NCBI GenBank assembly: GCA_009783635.1 | Contig: WRDC01000078.1 | Location: 1-6,700 of the forward strand | DNA: 6,700 nt | DNA from: Methanimicrococcus sp. | GTDB taxonomy: Archaea; Halobacteriota; Methanosarcinia; Methanosarcinales; Methanosarcinaceae | Direction of reading: 5' to 3' | Part shown: in pieces, positions 6,502 to 6,700 of the stretch | How the letters are laid out: every line of letters starts with the position of its first letter | How positions within the stretch are numbered: position 1 is the first letter of the stretch | Translations under genes and position numbers: made by a program | Notes under the pieces: model-generated | The model's input: only the letters and a program-made list of their open reading frames with translations | Databases searched by the model: none | What the model was told of the DNA's origin: nothing

Positions 6502-6640
6502 TTGTTTTTGTTTTTGTTTTTGTTAATCATTTTTTCTCGTTTCGTTTTTTTTGTCTTTGTTTTTTTTGTCTTTGTTTTTTTTGTCTTGTTTTTTTTGTCT
6601 TGTTTTTCTTGTCTTGTTTTTTCTTTCGTTTTTTGTTTTT
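6502..6640. repeat. T-rich tandem repeats upstream of cutA
   Basis: The + strand is almost pure pyrimidine with spaced G. It opens with GTTTTT units (about 6504-6520). A clearer array follows: two 15-bp units of G, T8, GTCTTT (6544-6558, 6559-6573), two 14-bp units of G, T8, GTCTT (6574-6587, 6588-6601) and a shortened fifth unit (6602-6615), decaying into GTTTTTTC-like pieces. On the cutA strand this is A-rich leader or upstream DNA. No protein-like reading frame or promoter pair is convincing. Confidence 0.85.
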
Positions 6641-6700
6641 GTTTCATTTTTTATGTTTGGGTTTTATGCTCATTTTAACAGATTTAACAGACGCGCGGAA
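6641..6700. other. Right-edge noncoding sequence with a 9-bp direct repeat
   Basis: The sequence stays AT-rich and then holds TTTAACAGA twice in tandem (6674-6682, 6683-6691) before GC-richer ACGCGCGG at the edge, perhaps where another gene approaches. No feature can be assigned. Confidence 0.5.

Noticed and set aside
6233..6526. 97-codon + strand frame rich in Phe and Cys
   Set aside because: It is the antisense of lysine-rich cutA plus T-rich repeats; its composition is that of reversed A-rich codons.

Overview
The window carries three genes on the + strand in a row, then a small convergent gene on the - strand. Base composition is moderate inside genes and very AT-rich between them. Two starts have strong GGAGG Shine-Dalgarno sites, and the first gene is a secreted-type beta-propeller protein common in Bacillota. 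The MuiA-like gene instead resembles versions I associate with Bacteroidota. My best guess is an uncultured anaerobic gut-type bacterium, Clostridia-like or possibly Bacteroidota-like. The phylum cannot be fixed from this sequence, and no rRNA, tRNA, CRISPR array, transposase or phage gene is visible.

Layout: 1-1919 is the 3' part of a C-terminal beta-propeller protein (PF09826 type) whose true start lies before the window. A clear Rho-independent terminator follows (1961-1990), then an AT-rich gap with four tandem 16-bp units. 2182-3849 encodes an IorA-like, thiamine-diphosphate-dependent 2-oxoacid:ferredoxin oxidoreductase alpha subunit. It lacks the C-terminal ferredoxin domain and has no iorB partner here. 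A ten-unit 12-bp array begins in its last codons (3839-3960). 4188-5951 encodes a MuiA/DUF4139-family protein with a TonB-receptor-plug-like segment inserted in the middle. It ends in a 45-bp tandem array. A strong, probably bidirectional terminator (6101-6132) separates it from cutA, read on the - strand (6131-6472). Beyond cutA lies T-rich repeat DNA with no gene.

The genes do not form one obvious pathway. A terminator separates gene 1 from gene 2, and long repeat-filled gaps separate genes 2 and 3, so they are probably separate transcription units: a surface or secreted protein, an amino-acid-fermentation enzyme, an envelope-related protein of unknown role and a metal-tolerance-type protein.

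The most unusual feature is the density of short tandem repeats. All three + strand genes have a tandem duplication that covers their own stop codon (47-bp, 12-bp and 45-bp periods). A further 12-bp repeat sits in frame inside the iorA-like gene (three NHSE units), and two more arrays lie in noncoding DNA. This points to frequent replication slippage or a repeat-generating process that tolerates or favours gene 3' ends. The second notable feature is the plug-like insert in the MuiA-family protein.
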